Assembly: GCA_964415865.1 (NCBI GenBank)
Contig: CAYQBY010000002.1
Span: 49,988 to 113,987 of the forward strand
Origin: Thiopontia sp964415865
GTDB lineage: Bacteria > Pseudomonadota > Gammaproteobacteria > GCF-002020875
Length of the DNA: 64,000 bases
Reading direction: 5' to 3'
Below, piece after piece: positions 49,674-62,340 of the stretch (within the stretch, counting starts at the first letter, position 1; each line of letters opens with the position of its first letter). Position numbers and translations under genes: made by a program. The notes beneath the pieces were generated by a model that did no database searches, was not told the origin of the DNA, and worked only from the letters and a program-made list of their open reading frames with translations.

Positions 49674-50685
49674 CAACACCACGTCGCGTGAGATGGGAGT
49701 GGTGATTCTTGCCCTTATTCCAGGGATCTTGACGCTCAGCTGGATATTTGGTCCAGGAGTTCTGATTCATGCGGCCATTACTGTCATAACTGCAGTCCTT
49801 GCAGAATCACTTATTCTGCTGACAAGAGGACGTTCTCCAATGAGTGGGGTCAGTGGGGTCAGTGACCTTAGCGCCATTCTCACAGCCCTGTTGCTGGCAG
49901 CAGCTCTGCCGCCACTCCTCCCTTGGTGGATGGCTGTTATAGGAACCCTGTTTGCAATCATCCTTGCCAAACAGCTATATGGTGGACTTGGACAAAACCC
50001 ATTCAATCCGGCAATGGTTGGTTATGTGATTTTGCTTATATCCTTCCCTGTTGAGATGACCAGCTGGCTTCCTCCTGCTGGACTTGATGGGGCAACCATA
50101 GGGGCAAGCTCATCCCTGAATATGATTTTTGGTATAGGAGAGCCTCTTCCTCTGGACGCTATCAGTGCGGCAACTCCTCTTGATTCCATGAAGACAAATC
50201 TTGATCTGGGGTTAACTATTCGTGAAAGCCTGGAAAAAATCTCAGTTGGAACCCTGGCTGGTGCAGGATGGGAGTGGAGCAATCTTGCATTTCTGTTTGG
50301 TGGATTGATTCTGTTAGCAACCAGAACCATCTCATGGCACATTCCAGTAAGTATGCTTCTAGCACTACACCTAACTGCATTCACCTTCAACACAATTGAC
50401 CCTGATAACTTCACAACCCCCATGTACCACCTGTTAAGTGGTGGCACCATGCTGGGTGCATTCTTTATTGCAACCGACCCAGTAACTGCGGCCACTTCAC
50501 CAAAAGGGAGGATATGGTTTGGTGCAGGCATTGGGGTACTGATCTATATTATTCGTACCTGGGGAGGTTATCCTGACGCCATAGCCTTCAGCGTACTGTT
50601 AATGAATATGTTTGCCCCAATGATCGACCACTTTACAGAACCAACAATCTACGGCGGAGAGAAAAAGCCGGAGGATGATGAGTGA
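49660..50685 (+). CDS. rnfD: Ion-translocating oxidoreductase subunit D
   Basis: About 341 residues starting [11 protein letters not shown] (GGAG 6 nt upstream; 14-bp overlap with rnfC). Eight or more helices and the covalent FMN threonine in ISAATPLDSMK. Works with RnfG in electron flow coupled to ion pumping. Confidence 0.95.
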   Translation: MTRINNTTSREMGVVILALIPGILTLSWIFGPGVLIHAAITVITAVLAESLILLTRGRSPMSGVSGVSDLSAILTALLLAAALPPLLPWWMAVIGTLFAIILAKQLYGGLGQNPFNPAMVGYVILLISFPVEMTSWLPPAGLDGATIGASSSLNMIFGIGEPLPLDAISAATPLDSMKTNLDLGLTIRESLEKISVGTLAGAGWEWSNLAFLFGGLILLATRTISWHIPVSMLLALHLTAFTFNTIDPDNFTTPMYHLLSGGTMLGAFFIATDPVTAATSPKGRIWFGAGIGVLIYIIRTWGGYPDAIAFSVLLMNMFAPMIDHFTEPTIYGGEKKPEDDE

Positions 50686-51341
50686 GCATGGATAGCAAGA
50701 GCAAGGAACTGCTCCGGGTTGCCCTGCGTGGGGCGGGAGTTCTTGCTATCTTTGCCTTTCTGGGAACTGCGCTGGTTGCTGTTACCTATGAGGAGACCAA
50801 AGAACAGATCGCAGAAAATGAGCGCCTTGCTGTACTTAAACTGCTTACTCAACTGGTCCCAACGTCTGGATATGACAACAACCTTCTGGAGGATCAGATA
50901 ACAGTGCCAGCAGACGAACTACTGGGGACCTCAAAACCTACTCCGGCATATCTTGCCAAAAGCAACGGGGTTACCCATACAGTACTTCTGACCCCAACCA
51001 GTGATGAGGGATATAACGGAACTATAAACCTACTGGTCGCAATCAATAGTGATGGATCCCTTGCCGGAGTGCGGGTAGTTGGCCACTCTGAGACCCCGGG
51101 GCTTGGAGACCTGATTGACATCAAGAAATCAGACTGGATCCTCTCCTTTAATGGCCACTCGCTTGACAGCCTTACCAAAAAACAGTGGCAGGTTAAAAAG
51201 GATGGCGGTATTTTCGACCAATTTACTGGTGCAACCATAACCCCGCGTGCAATCGTCAAGGCAACACACAAGAGTCTGCGTTATTTCAAGGAACATAAAA
51301 CAGCACTGTTAGAGAGAGGAGCAGATGGCCATGCCGACTGA
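50682..51341 (+). CDS. rnfG: Ion-translocating oxidoreductase subunit G
   Basis: 219 residues with one N-terminal helix and a periplasmic FMN domain. [12 protein letters not shown] and the flavinylation site [12 protein letters not shown] (Thr in the SGAT[IV]T motif; here TGAT) are present. GTG 50682 overlaps the rnfD stop; ATG 50688 is an alternative. Confidence 0.95.
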   Translation: MSMDSKSKELLRVALRGAGVLAIFAFLGTALVAVTYEETKEQIAENERLAVLKLLTQLVPTSGYDNNLLEDQITVPADELLGTSKPTPAYLAKSNGVTHTVLLTPTSDEGYNGTINLLVAINSDGSLAGVRVVGHSETPGLGDLIDIKKSDWILSFNGHSLDSLTKKQWQVKKDGGIFDQFTGATITPRAIVKATHKSLRYFKEHKTALLERGADGHAD

Positions 51342-52020
51342 AACTAGTTACAGAAAAATCATCAATGATGGTCTCTGGGGAAACAATGCAGGACTGGTTC
51401 AGCTTCTTGGGCTCTGCCCCCTCTTGGCGGTAACCACAACAACTATCAATGGGTTGGGGCTGGGGCTGGCAACTACACTTACCCTGATCATCTCAAACCT
51501 GATGGTCTCATCTATTCGCAATATCATAACCAAAGAGATTCGCATCCCTGTATTTGTTTTGATCATCGCCTGTACCGTAACCGGCATTGAGCTTGCGATG
51601 AATGCATGGTTTCATGAACTATTCCTGGTGCTGGGAATCTTCATTCCACTCATTGTCACCAACTGCGCCATTATTGGCCGCGCAGAGTCATTTGCCAGTC
51701 GCAACTCACTACTACCATCACTTCTTGATGCCATAAGCATGGGGGCGGGGTTCACCCTTATTCTGATGCTGCTTGGCGGTATGCGTGAGATTTTCGGTTT
51801 TGGCACCCTCTTTATCCAGTCTGATCTGATGTTTGGTCAAGGCGCAGAGTGGATGACCATAACCCTGGTAGAGAATTACCGCGGCTTCCTGCTTGCCATT
51901 CTCCCCCCAGGTGCATTTATAGGTCTGGGGCTAATCATCGCTGCCAAAAACAGAATAGATCAACGGGTAGTGAAGGCAAGGGCAGAAAGAGACGCCGCCA
52001 CTGCTCTGCAAACCGCATAG
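51325..52020 (+). CDS. rnfE: Ion-translocating oxidoreductase subunit E
   Basis: 231 residues, six helices, paralogous to Rnf[21 protein letters not shown] and [20 protein letters not shown] hold the two Cys of the intramembrane centre. Completes the six-subunit rnfABCDGE order. AGAGGAG precedes ATG 51325, which overlaps rnfG. Confidence 0.96.
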   Translation: MAMPTETSYRKIINDGLWGNNAGLVQLLGLCPLLAVTTTTINGLGLGLATTLTLIISNLMVSSIRNIITKEIRIPVFVLIIACTVTGIELAMNAWFHELFLVLGIFIPLIVTNCAIIGRAESFASRNSLLPSLLDAISMGAGFTLILMLLGGMREIFGFGTLFIQSDLMFGQGAEWMTITLVENYRGFLLAILPPGAFIGLGLIIAAKNRIDQRVVKARAERDAATALQTA

Positions 52021-52028
52021 AGCACCGA

Positions 52029-52661
52029 GTGAATAGAGAGATCAGGGAGGAGATTTTCCATCGGCTCTCCGAGGCCATCCCCAACCCCACCACCGAATTA
52101 AACTACTGCTCCCCTTTTGAGTTACTGGTATCAGTTGTGCTCTCTGCCCAGGCTACAGATGTGAGCGTAAACAAGGCAACAGCAAAACTCTTCCCAGTTG
52201 CCAATACGCCTGAGGCGATAATTAATCTTGGGGAGTCCGGGCTCAAACGCTACATAAAAACCATCGGACTGTTTAACAGCAAGGCCAAACATCTCGTTCA
52301 GACTGCCACAATACTGCACGAACAGTACAATGATGAGGTACCAGATCAGCGTGACGCACTGGAGTCTCTACCAGGTGTTGGACGCAAGACAGCCAATGTA
52401 ATCCTCAATACAGCCTTTGGACACCCTACCATAGCAGTTGATACTCACATCTTTCGAGTATCAAACCGTACCCGCATAGCCAAAGGAAAGAACGTATTAG
52501 AGGTAGAGAAGGGGCTGATCAGGTTTGTTCCTGCAGAATACAGGCATGATGCCCACCACCTCCTTATCCTTCATGGCAGATATACTTGTATTGCCCGTAC
52601 CCCAAAATGTTCAGAGTGCTGTATTCTTGACCTTTGCGAATATAACAAGAAGACCATTTAG
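52029..52661 (+). CDS. nth: Endonuclease III
   Basis: About 210 residues from GTG 52029 (VNREIREEIFHRL). The helix-hairpin-helix LPGVGRKTANVIL supplies the catalytic Lys, and IAVDTHIFRVSNR the catalytic Asp. The [4Fe-4S] cluster has C-x6-C-x2-C-x5-C at the end. Removes oxidised pyrimidines. rnf-nth order is conserved; 8 bp separate it from rnfE. Confidence 0.96.
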   Translation: MNREIREEIFHRLSEAIPNPTTELNYCSPFELLVSVVLSAQATDVSVNKATAKLFPVANTPEAIINLGESGLKRYIKTIGLFNSKAKHLVQTATILHEQYNDEVPDQRDALESLPGVGRKTANVILNTAFGHPTIAVDTHIFRVSNRTRIAKGKNVLEVEKGLIRFVPAEYRHDAHHLLILHGRYTCIARTPKCSECCILDLCEYNKKTI

Positions 52662-52662
52662 C

Positions 52663-53094
52663 ATGATCTTTACCCAAAACCGTGAAGAGATTAGACGCTT
52701 CTACCTGCAGGCATGGCAGAAGCAATTACAGAAGCTACCTCTGGAACCTCTGGAAGTACAGCTTGTAGATATAATCCAGGCCCACCCTGAATACCATCAG
52801 CTATTGGAGAGTGGAGAGGATGGTGTTGAGAAAGAGTGGACCCCGGAAATGGGAGAAAGCAACCCGTTTCTCCATATGGGTATGCATATGGCAATTCGTG
52901 AACAGCTCTCAACAGACCGTCCCCCGGGCATCCGCAAGGCTACAAAAAAACTACTAAAACAGATTGGTGATGGTCATGAGACCGAACACCAGATGATGGA
53001 GTGTCTTGGCGAGACTCTGTGGCGTGGACAGCGTGACGGTAAAGCTCCTGATGAGCAGTCATACCTGCGCTGTGTTGAAAAACTACACCACTGA
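52663..53094 (+). CDS. DUF1841 family protein
   Basis: 143 residues starting MIFTQNREEIRRFY, one base after the nth stop. Helical and soluble, with NPFLHMGMHMAIREQLSTDRPPG and an HETEHQMMECLGETLW C-terminal part rich in His/Met/Glu. The family is common behind nth in Gammaproteobacteria; function unknown. Confidence 0.85.
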   Translation: MIFTQNREEIRRFYLQAWQKQLQKLPLEPLEVQLVDIIQAHPEYHQLLESGEDGVEKEWTPEMGESNPFLHMGMHMAIREQLSTDRPPGIRKATKKLLKQIGDGHETEHQMMECLGETLWRGQRDGKAPDEQSYLRCVEKLHH

Positions 53095-54018
53095 GTCAGG
53101 CTGCTCCTCACCCTCTTTCTGAGGAGGCATCAAATCCTCTTTGCTGATACCAAGCGCCAGAATGGTATTACTGGCCACATATATTGATGAGTAGGTTCCA
53201 ACCACCACACCCACAATAAGCGCCAGTGCGAAACCGTGAATCACCTCTCCTCCCAGGAAAAACAGGGCCAGTAGCACAATCAAGGAGGTAACAGATGTCA
53301 TCAAGGTGCGCGATAATGTCTGGTTAAGGGATTGATTGATAATCTCGGTTGATGTCCCTTTGCGCATTTTTCTGAAGTTCTCACGAATACGGTCAAAGAC
53401 CACAATCGTATCGTTTAGTGAGTACCCGATCACCGCCAGAATGGCCGCCAAAACAGAAAGGTCAAACTCAATCTGCAATAGTGAAAACACGCCAAGTGTC
53501 AGGGTCACATCATGAACCAGCGCCACCACTGAGCCGATCGAAAAACGGTACTCAAAACGGAGTGCCACATAGATCAGGATTGCGAACAGCGCAAAGAGTA
53601 CCGCAAGTCCCCCGTCCTCGGTAAGCTCATCACCAACCTGTGGACCAACAAACTCTACACGGCGCATCTCCACATCACCTGTAGTTTTGAGTGTAGCCAA
53701 TACCTGACTACTCAGATCGGCAGAATTCACTCCCTCCCTGGGCGCCAACCTGATCAATACATCCTGTGACGTACCAAAATGTTGTACAACTGCCCCGTCA
53801 AAACCAGCACCATTCAGTGCTCCACGCACCTGATTCAACTCAGCTGGTTGCGAATATCCAACCTCAATAAGGGTTCCACCGGTAAAATCAATTCCAGGAT
53901 TCAGTTTCAGGACAAATAGTGAGGCTGCCGAGATCATGACCAGAATCAGGGAGAAGATGGTCGCAATCTTGCGCTTCCCCATAAAGTCCAGACCAAGCCC
54001 ATCTTTTAATATCTGCAT
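53083..54018 (-). CDS. secF: Protein translocase subunit SecF
   Basis: About 311 residues from ATG 54018 (MQILKDGLGLDF). Six helices and a periplasmic P1-like domain; FTGGTLIEVGYSQP and the helix region NDTIVVFDRIREN are family marks. With SecD it uses proton motive force to complete protein export. Convergent 12-bp overlap with the DUF1841 gene. Confidence 0.96.
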   Translation of the reverse strand: MQILKDGLGLDFMGKRKIATIFSLILVMISAASLFVLKLNPGIDFTGGTLIEVGYSQPAELNQVRGALNGAGFDGAVVQHFGTSQDVLIRLAPREGVNSADLSSQVLATLKTTGDVEMRRVEFVGPQVGDELTEDGGLAVLFALFAILIYVALRFEYRFSIGSVVALVHDVTLTLGVFSLLQIEFDLSVLAAILAVIGYSLNDTIVVFDRIRENFRKMRKGTSTEIINQSLNQTLSRTLMTSVTSLIVLLALFFLGGEVIHGFALALIVGVVVGTYSSIYVASNTILALGISKEDLMPPQKEGEEQPDSVV

Positions 54019-54031
54019 ATTATTACTCCGA

Positions 54032-55894
54032 TCAAATCGACAGTTGTTTGACCTTACGACCACCGTAGATCAGATTAATGACTGCACGTGTCCCCATAAT
54101 TGCAGTAAACATTGAGGTAACAATACCGATAGAGAGTGTCACCGCAAATCCCTTGATGGGGCCGGTACCAAAAGCAAAGAGGACAATGGCTGCAATCAGG
54201 GTGGTTACGTTTGCATCCATAATTGTTGAGAATGCCTTGTCGTAACCGGCATGAATACTGGCCTGCGGAGAGTTTCCGCTACGCAACTCTTCACGAATAC
54301 GTTCAAAGATCAGTACATTTGCATCCACTGCCATCCCAACTGTCAATACAATACCGGCAATACCCGGCAGGGTAAGTGTCGCCTGAATCAGCGACAGTAC
54401 AGCTACAATCAATACAAGGTTGAGTGAGAGCGCAAGGTTGGCAACCAATCCAAACACCCTGTAGTAGATCGCCATAAATATCAGCACCAGAACGAAGCCG
54501 ATCATCACCGAAAGGAAACCCTTGTCGATATTATCCTGCCCAAGACTTGGGCCAACAGTACGCTCCTCAACAATCTCCATGGGGACAGCCAGAGCACCGG
54601 CACGTAATAGCAGCGCAAGATCTCTTGCCTCTTCAGTACTATCCAGTCCGGTTACCTGAAAACGCTTGCCAAGCTGATCACGAATAACTGCTACGTTGAT
54701 CACCTCCTGCTTTTTCTTGCGTACCCTGGTCTGTTCACCATCTACAATCTGGGTCTCCATTTTGGTCTCGATAAAGACCACAGCCATCCGTTTGCCAATA
54801 TTGTCACGCGTGCCATTGGACATGCGACGAGCACCCTTGCCATCCAGGGTAATAAATACTGCCGCACTACCTGACTGCTGCTCAATACCTGATGAGGCAT
54901 CAATCACAGAGTCTCCCGTCAACAATACGCGGCGCTTCAATAGAACAGGCGTGCCATCCCTCTCTTTGTAAAGAAGTGCCCCTGCAGGAGCCCTGCCCTG
55001 CTCAGCCGCCTCATATGGATCATGTCCCTCTGATACCAGACGAAACTCCAGGGTTGCGGTTGCTCCCAGAATCTCCTTGGCTCGTGCTGTATCCTGCACC
55101 CCTGGCAGTTGCACCACAATACGGTTTTTGCCCTGTTGCTGAATTACCGGCTCTGCCACACCAAGCTCATTGACTCGATTTCTCAGAGTGGTGATATTCT
55201 GCTGCAGTGCAAACTTGCGAGTCTCCTCAATCTCCTGCTTGCCGATGGTTAACATCAACGTCGTAACACCATCAACATCCTTATCCTCAAGCAGCAGTCT
55301 TGGGTACTCCTGCGTTATACGCTTAGTGGCAACCTCACGAGCACCACTATTGGCAAAGCGCAATACAACCCCACCGTCACTACCACGACCAATACTCTTG
55401 TAACGAATCTTCTCCTTACGCAGGATGACACGCAGATCACTCACATAACGCTGCTCAGCCTTGATGATTGCCTCATCCATATCCACCTCCATCAAGAAGT
55501 GAACACCGCCACGCAGATCCAGACCGAGATACATCGGCTCACCACCTAGTCCTCGCAACCACTCAGGTGTAGTCTGTGCAAGATTCAGGGCAGTAACATA
55601 CTGATCACCAAGCTCCTGACGAATCCAGTCCATCCCCTTCAACTGCTCCTCCGTACGGTTGAATCTGGCCAGAAGTTTTCCACCCTCCTGCTCTACAGAC
55701 TTAAACGGAATATCACGCTGTTCCAATATTGATTTCACCCGCGACTGTGTAGCCGGGGTCATCTCCCCCCTCTCTGCAAGTGAGATTTGAACAGCCGGAT
55801 CCTCGCCATAAAGGTTGGGGAGTGCATAAATTGCTGCAACCAGAACCGCAAAAACGATCAGCAGACTTTTCCAGAGTGGGTATTGGTTAATCAT
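54032..55894 (-). CDS. secD: Protein translocase subunit SecD
   Basis: 620 residues. N-terminal helix, large periplasmic P1 domain with LGLDLRGGVHFLMEVDM, and five C-terminal helices with GMAVDANVLIFERIREEL (the proton-path Asp). Order yajC-secD-secF is standard. Confidence 0.97.
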   Translation of the reverse strand: MINQYPLWKSLLIVFAVLVAAIYALPNLYGEDPAVQISLAERGEMTPATQSRVKSILEQRDIPFKSVEQEGGKLLARFNRTEEQLKGMDWIRQELGDQYVTALNLAQTTPEWLRGLGGEPMYLGLDLRGGVHFLMEVDMDEAIIKAEQRYVSDLRVILRKEKIRYKSIGRGSDGGVVLRFANSGAREVATKRITQEYPRLLLEDKDVDGVTTLMLTIGKQEIEETRKFALQQNITTLRNRVNELGVAEPVIQQQGKNRIVVQLPGVQDTARAKEILGATATLEFRLVSEGHDPYEAAEQGRAPAGALLYKERDGTPVLLKRRVLLTGDSVIDASSGIEQQSGSAAVFITLDGKGARRMSNGTRDNIGKRMAVVFIETKMETQIVDGEQTRVRKKKQEVINVAVIRDQLGKRFQVTGLDSTEEARDLALLLRAGALAVPMEIVEERTVGPSLGQDNIDKGFLSVMIGFVLVLIFMAIYYRVFGLVANLALSLNLVLIVAVLSLIQATLTLPGIAGIVLTVGMAVDANVLIFERIREELRSGNSPQASIHAGYDKAFSTIMDANVTTLIAAIVLFAFGTGPIKGFAVTLSIGIVTSMFTAIMGTRAVINLIYGGRKVKQLSI

Positions 55895-55904
55895 TGGATT
55901 CTAA

Positions 55905-56237
55905 CTATTTGTTGGACTTCAAGGTTCCCTTCGGCATCAGTTGTGAAATCTGGGGTTTCTGGATGGTAATGGTTACTCCATCGGCCACTTCCAGATCTAC
56001 AAAGTTCTCTCCGACCCTGCGAATCTTCCCCAATATGCCACCTGTTGTTACTGCCTCATCCCCCTTGGATAGCTCACTCACCATATTACGGTGCTCTTTA
56101 GCCTTCTTCTGCTGAGGACGAATCAACAGAAAATAGAAGATCACAAAAAGAATTACCATAGGCAAAATTCCGGTCCATGCCGGCGCCTGATCCGCTGCAG
56201 CACCAGCTGCCACTGCGTCAGAAATCAAAAAACTCAT
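55905..56237 (-). CDS. yajC: Preprotein translocase subunit YajC
   Basis: About 110 residues: one N-terminal helix (ILPMVILFVIFYFLLIRPQQKK) and a soluble beta domain (VTTGGILGKIRRVGENFVDLEVADGV). Accessory of SecDF. ATG 56237 has GGAG 8 nt upstream; a GTG at 56246 is less likely. Confidence 0.95.
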   Translation of the reverse strand: MSFLISDAVAAGAAADQAPAWTGILPMVILFVIFYFLLIRPQQKKAKEHRNMVSELSKGDEAVTTGGILGKIRRVGENFVDLEVADGVTITIQKPQISQLMPKGTLKSNK

Positions 56238-56299
56238 AATAAACACTCCTTTGTTACAGCTCCGTTTAAACAGCAGAGAATAGTACCTTACTCACTCCC

Positions 56300-58437
<2,138 letters not shown>

Positions 58438-58451
58438 GGCGCGCTAGGATA

Positions 58452-59699
58452 CTACAGCTTAAGTGCATCCTGCAGATCAGAATGCTCAAAGGCACTCTCC
58501 ATACGTTTAATCTCCGCCTCACTTGCCCCTACATCACGTGCAACCTTTCTCCATCCAGAGGTAACTTTTGCAACATTAGCGATAATCTTTAGCGCCTCAC
58601 TTTTTGTAAGTCCAAACATTTCAGCCACATCAAGTGCCAATTCAATTGAACAAGTAGCATCCTCATAATCGATTGTCGTGGATAGTATGCGTGGCTTCAA
58701 ATCCTGCGGCACAGGATTAAGATCATAAACCGGGGAAAGCCTCCAACCAGCTGAATCAAATCTTAGAAAGGCGTGATTTCTCATATGGTCATCCACATTT
58801 GATATAAGGATATTAAGCACCATACGCCGAAATAATTCCTGGCGGTCCAATCTTGCTTGCGACCCATGCCTACCTAACACATCAACAATATCCAGATAAC
58901 TTCCACCCTCTCCATCAATAGATTCCGTCATGGACATTGCTGATATAAAAGGAATACGTTGCCCATTAATACGATCAAAGCGACGAGAGAGTAGTGCTGC
59001 TTTTCCAGCCACTTGCACTAGTGAGTGGACTGGTGTCTGAATATCTGCTTTCTCTGCCAATCGCAAAGCAACCTCTTCCCATGTTTCTACACTATATTCA
59101 TCATTTTCCTTGGGAAACTTCGCAAAAGAAAGGTGGCCGTGCTGATCCATAATAGAGGCCTTGGGACGCGCCCCCCCCAATGATGAACCAGGTGCAAATA
59201 TCAGTTGCAGATCTTCATCACTCTCTTCGTCTCGTATTATTCTCTCGGTTATTCTCAGTAATCTACCAAGATCAATAAGGCTAGGCACCCCGTGATCAAC
59301 CGGAGATTGAAACTCAGTATCTCCCGAGCGCTTGAATCTAAGAGCACCAAGCCTGGTCTCATCAGATACCCCCAGCAAATAGTCTATTTCAAATAAAGTA
59401 CGTAGAGACCTGCCTTCTAGTTTGGCTCTGCGTCGTTCTGCTCTTCGCATCAACCGTCTTCCCCACTGATCCGGAGCAGAATCTCCGACACCCCCAAATA
59501 ACTCACGATCTCTCCCAGGCACAAAAATACCATGCCCCAATGGAAGGGAAGGATCGATTGAAAAAGCACCCTTGTGTGCAATCCACTTTTCATCATACTG
59601 AAAAGTTACAGTCTCTCGACCACTCCCTGACTGGCGAAAGATTTGGCCAACACAATGCTGTTGCCCCTGCCAATCAATAAACAGTTCCACATAACTCAT
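58452..59699 (-). CDS. hipA: HipA-family serine/threonine kinase toxin
   Basis: 415 residues. The phosphate loop SSLGGARPK (172-180), catalytic loop NVDDHMRN (301-308, Asp304 likely base) and metal-binding YDLNP (325-329, Asp326) are all intact, so an active kinase is expected. E. coli HipA phosphorylates glutamyl-tRNA synthetase and causes persistence; the target here is unknown. The ATG overlaps the hipB stop by 4 bp, the normal antitoxin-first order. Confidence 0.93.
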   Translation of the reverse strand: MSYVELFIDWQGQQHCVGQIFRQSGSGRETVTFQYDEKWIAHKGAFSIDPSLPLGHGIFVPGRDRELFGGVGDSAPDQWGRRLMRRAERRRAKLEGRSLRTLFEIDYLLGVSDETRLGALRFKRSGDTEFQSPVDHGVPSLIDLGRLLRITERIIRDEESDEDLQLIFAPGSSLGGARPKASIMDQHGHLSFAKFPKENDEYSVETWEEVALRLAEKADIQTPVHSLVQVAGKAALLSRRFDRINGQRIPFISAMSMTESIDGEGGSYLDIVDVLGRHGSQARLDRQELFRRMVLNILISNVDDHMRNHAFLRFDSAGWRLSPVYDLNPVPQDLKPRILSTTIDYEDATCSIELALDVAEMFGLTKSEALKIIANVAKVTSGWRKVARDVGASEAEIKRMESAFEHSDLQDALKL

Positions 59700-60040
59700 A
59701 ATTGATCATTCTCGGTTTCTGACTCGCGTCTAACCTGAATCCTGGCCCGCTTTGGAAGCTCTGCTGATGCAAGTGCCTGCCCTACTGGATCGTTTAATGG
59801 ATCAGCAAGTTTTCCCAAGCCATCCAGCAATCCCAGGGCATGTAATGCAGATGCATATATCCCCATACTGACAGATGGATCACCCTTCTCTACACGAGCA
59901 AGTGTTTGGCGTGATGTAGAGGCACGCTCCGCAATAATAGCCATCGGCAGATGTCTGCGTAAACGAGCCTCTCGTATATCTTGACCAAGTTGCCTCAACG
60001 AACGATGTATTGCGGGAGGTGGTCGATGTGTGGATGCCAT
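59696..60040 (-). CDS. hipB: HipB-like XRE antitoxin
   Basis: 114 residues with a Cro/C1 helix-turn-helix (about 35-60: MAIIAERASTSRQTLARVEKG) and a longer C-terminal part ending in a basic/acidic tail. Expected to neutralise HipA and repress the operon. It is longer than E. coli HipB (88 aa). Confidence 0.9.
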   Translation of the reverse strand: MASTHRPPPAIHRSLRQLGQDIREARLRRHLPMAIIAERASTSRQTLARVEKGDPSVSMGIYASALHALGLLDGLGKLADPLNDPVGQALASAELPKRARIQVRRESETENDQL

Positions 60041-60043
60041 ATG

Positions 60044-60083
60044 TTATGTTCCTATTACACAATATGGGTATAATGTAACATAA
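60044..60083. promoter_or_regulatory. Candidate HipB operator
   Basis: Perfect inverted arms TTATGTT (60044-60050) and AACATAA (60077-60083), 26 bp apart, immediately upstream of the hipB start. The spacing suits two dimers of an XRE repressor. The remaining 125 bp up to nfo show no gene. Confidence 0.45.
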
Positions 60084-60208
60084 ATACAACATTAATCAAT
60101 AATAAGCGTGGTGAATATCAGATCGAATGATTCCATATAGTTTACCCAACACCCACCCAAACCATGGCAAAATAACCGCCTATACAACCACAACAAAATC
60201 ACTTAACT

Positions 60209-61051
60209 ATGAAATGGATTGGTGCACACGTTAGTACCGCAGGAGGTGTACAGAATGCTCCTGAAAATGCTCACAATATTGGGGCAAAAGCATTTGCCCT
60301 CTTCACTAAAAACCAGAGACAGTGGAAGGCAAAACCACTTACTGTAGAGCAGATTGATGGCTTTCATACTGCAATGGAGCAGTATGGCTATAGTGCCAAC
60401 CAGGTGCTTCCACACGATAGCTATCTTATCAATCTGGGCCATCCGGAGGAGGACGCACGCAGGAAGTCGCTGAATGCCTTTATCGATGAACTGGAACGTT
60501 GTCATCAACTGGGGCTTACCCTGCTCAACTTCCACCCTGGTAGCCATCTGCGCAAAATAGATGAGGAGAAGTGCCTGGATCTTATTGCTGAATCGATAAA
60601 CCACGCACTTGAAAAGACCACTGGTGTAACCGCAGTGATTGAAAATACTGCCGGACAGGGATCCAACATGGGGTACCGCTTTGAACACCTCGCACACATT
60701 ATTGACAAGGTTGAGGACAAGGCAAGAGTTGGTGTCTGTATTGACACCTGCCACAGTTTTGCAGCCGGTTACGATCTGCGTACAGCTGATGCCTACAGTG
60801 AAACCATGGGCGCCTTTGACGAGATTGTCGGATTCAACTATCTACGTGGCATGCACATCAATGACTGTAAATCGGAGTTTGAGAGCAGGGTCGATCGTCA
60901 CCACAGCATTGGCAAAGGCACTATCGGTCTGGAGGGGTTTCGCGCACTGATGAATGATGACAGAATTGATGAGATTCCTATGGTGCTGGAGACAATAAAT
61001 AGCGACATCTGGAGTGAGGAGATTGAGCTTCTTTACGGTATGATCAACTAA
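60209..61051 (+). CDS. nfo: Endonuclease IV (AP endonuclease)
   Basis: 280 residues. Zinc ligands lie in [37 protein letters not shown] and DRHHSIGKG. Cleaves at abasic sites with the trinuclear zinc centre. Divergent from hipBA. Confidence 0.97.
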   Translation: MKWIGAHVSTAGGVQNAPENAHNIGAKAFALFTKNQRQWKAKPLTVEQIDGFHTAMEQYGYSANQVLPHDSYLINLGHPEEDARRKSLNAFIDELERCHQLGLTLLNFHPGSHLRKIDEEKCLDLIAESINHALEKTTGVTAVIENTAGQGSNMGYRFEHLAHIIDKVEDKARVGVCIDTCHSFAAGYDLRTADAYSETMGAFDEIVGFNYLRGMHINDCKSEFESRVDRHHSIGKGTIGLEGFRALMNDDRIDEIPMVLETINSDIWSEEIELLYGMIN

Positions 61052-61094
61052 CAATGATTCTGTAAAATCAACATATGGGGCGGAGGGAAATCTG

Positions 61095-62339
61095 ATGGAG
61101 ATTAATAATTTCAAGGCCTACTGTGATCAATTTGATCGGGCCAGCAGTGAACTCAAGCTTGATAAAAATCTAGCTACCCTCCTTAAATACCCGGATCGCG
61201 AACTCAGTGTAGAGCTCCCTCTGGTTAGAGACGATCAATCCCTCACTGTACTGCGCGGTTACCGTATTCAACATAACAACGCTCGTGGTCCTTTCAAGGG
61301 AGGTCTGCGCTTTCATCCCTGCGTCGATAAGGATGAGGTGCGTGCCCTCTCGGCACTTATGACATTCAAGACAGCCCTTATTGATATCCCTTTTGGTGGA
61401 GGCAAGGGTGGCATCCAGGTTGATCCGGAAGAACTTAGCACACGTGAACTTGAGCAACTAACCAGAACATTTGTCCGGGCGATCAAACCTATCATCGGGG
61501 TTCATACCGACATCCCTGCCCCTGACGTAAACACCAACGCCCAGATTATGGCCTGGTTTATGGATGAATATAGCGAGACACATGGCTACACCCCCGGAAT
61601 TGTTACCGGCAAACCACTCAGCCTGGGCGGCTCTCAGGGCAGAGAGGCTGCTACCGGATATGGTGTATCAATTATTCTGCGTGAGGTTGCACAGCACCGG
61701 GGAATAGATCTACAAGGGGCCACTGTTGTAATCCAGGGGTTTGGCAATGTCGGAACCTGGGCTGCACACCACCTACAGAAACTTGGATGCAAGATAATAG
61801 CCGTAAGTGATCGCAATGGCGGAATCGTAACCAATGAAGGGCTCGATATTGCAACCCTGCTGGAGTACAAAAAAGAGAGCGGAACAATCCACGGATTTGA
61901 TAATACAGAGGCCATCGATAATGAGGCGATCCTCTGTCTACCATGTGACTTCCTCATTCCTGCCGCCCTGGGTGGGGTAATCCACAAGATGAATGCCAAT
62001 GGCCTGCGCTGCAAGGTGGTGGTGGAGGCGGCAAATGGGCCCACTACCCCACCGGCAGACGAGATCCTCTGGCACAAAAACATACCGGTAATCCCCGATA
62101 TTCTTGCTAACAGCGGCGGGGTTGTCGCCTCCTACTATGAGTGGGTGCAGAATCTACAACAGCACTACTGGGACGAGGAGCTGGTCAACAACAAACTTGA
62201 GACAAAACTGGTCAGCGGATTCTATGAGGTTGCAGCACTCGCTCACTCAAAAGAGGAGTTATCCTACCGAACTGCTGCATTTATGATTGCGATAAAAAGG
62301 GTTGCTGATGCAGTTACCCTGCGTGGTAGGGTTAGTTAA
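61095..62339 (+). CDS. gdhA: Glutamate dehydrogenase (Glu/Leu/Phe/Val family)
   Basis: 414 residues, the hexameric class of about 420 aa. ARGPFKGGLRFHP, the catalytic lysine in PFGGGKGGI, DVNTNAQIMAWFMDEY, and NAD(P)-binding GFGNVGTWAAHHL. It interconverts 2-oxoglutarate plus ammonia and glutamate. GGAGGG lies 7 nt before ATG 61095. Confidence 0.95.
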   Translation: MEINNFKAYCDQFDRASSELKLDKNLATLLKYPDRELSVELPLVRDDQSLTVLRGYRIQHNNARGPFKGGLRFHPCVDKDEVRALSALMTFKTALIDIPFGGGKGGIQVDPEELSTRELEQLTRTFVRAIKPIIGVHTDIPAPDVNTNAQIMAWFMDEYSETHGYTPGIVTGKPLSLGGSQGREAATGYGVSIILREVAQHRGIDLQGATVVIQGFGNVGTWAAHHLQKLGCKIIAVSDRNGGIVTNEGLDIATLLEYKKESGTIHGFDNTEAIDNEAILCLPCDFLIPAALGGVIHKMNANGLRCKVVVEAANGPTTPPADEILWHKNIPVIPDILANSGGVVASYYEWVQNLQQHYWDEELVNNKLETKLVSGFYEVAALAHSKEELSYRTAAFMIAIKRVADAVTLRGRVS

Positions 62340-62340
62340 A

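Noticed and set aside
60203..60754. 183-aa minus-strand frame across nfo
   Set aside because: It lies fully antisense to a clear endonuclease IV gene; composition (many Cys/Phe/Leu) is that of a shadow frame.
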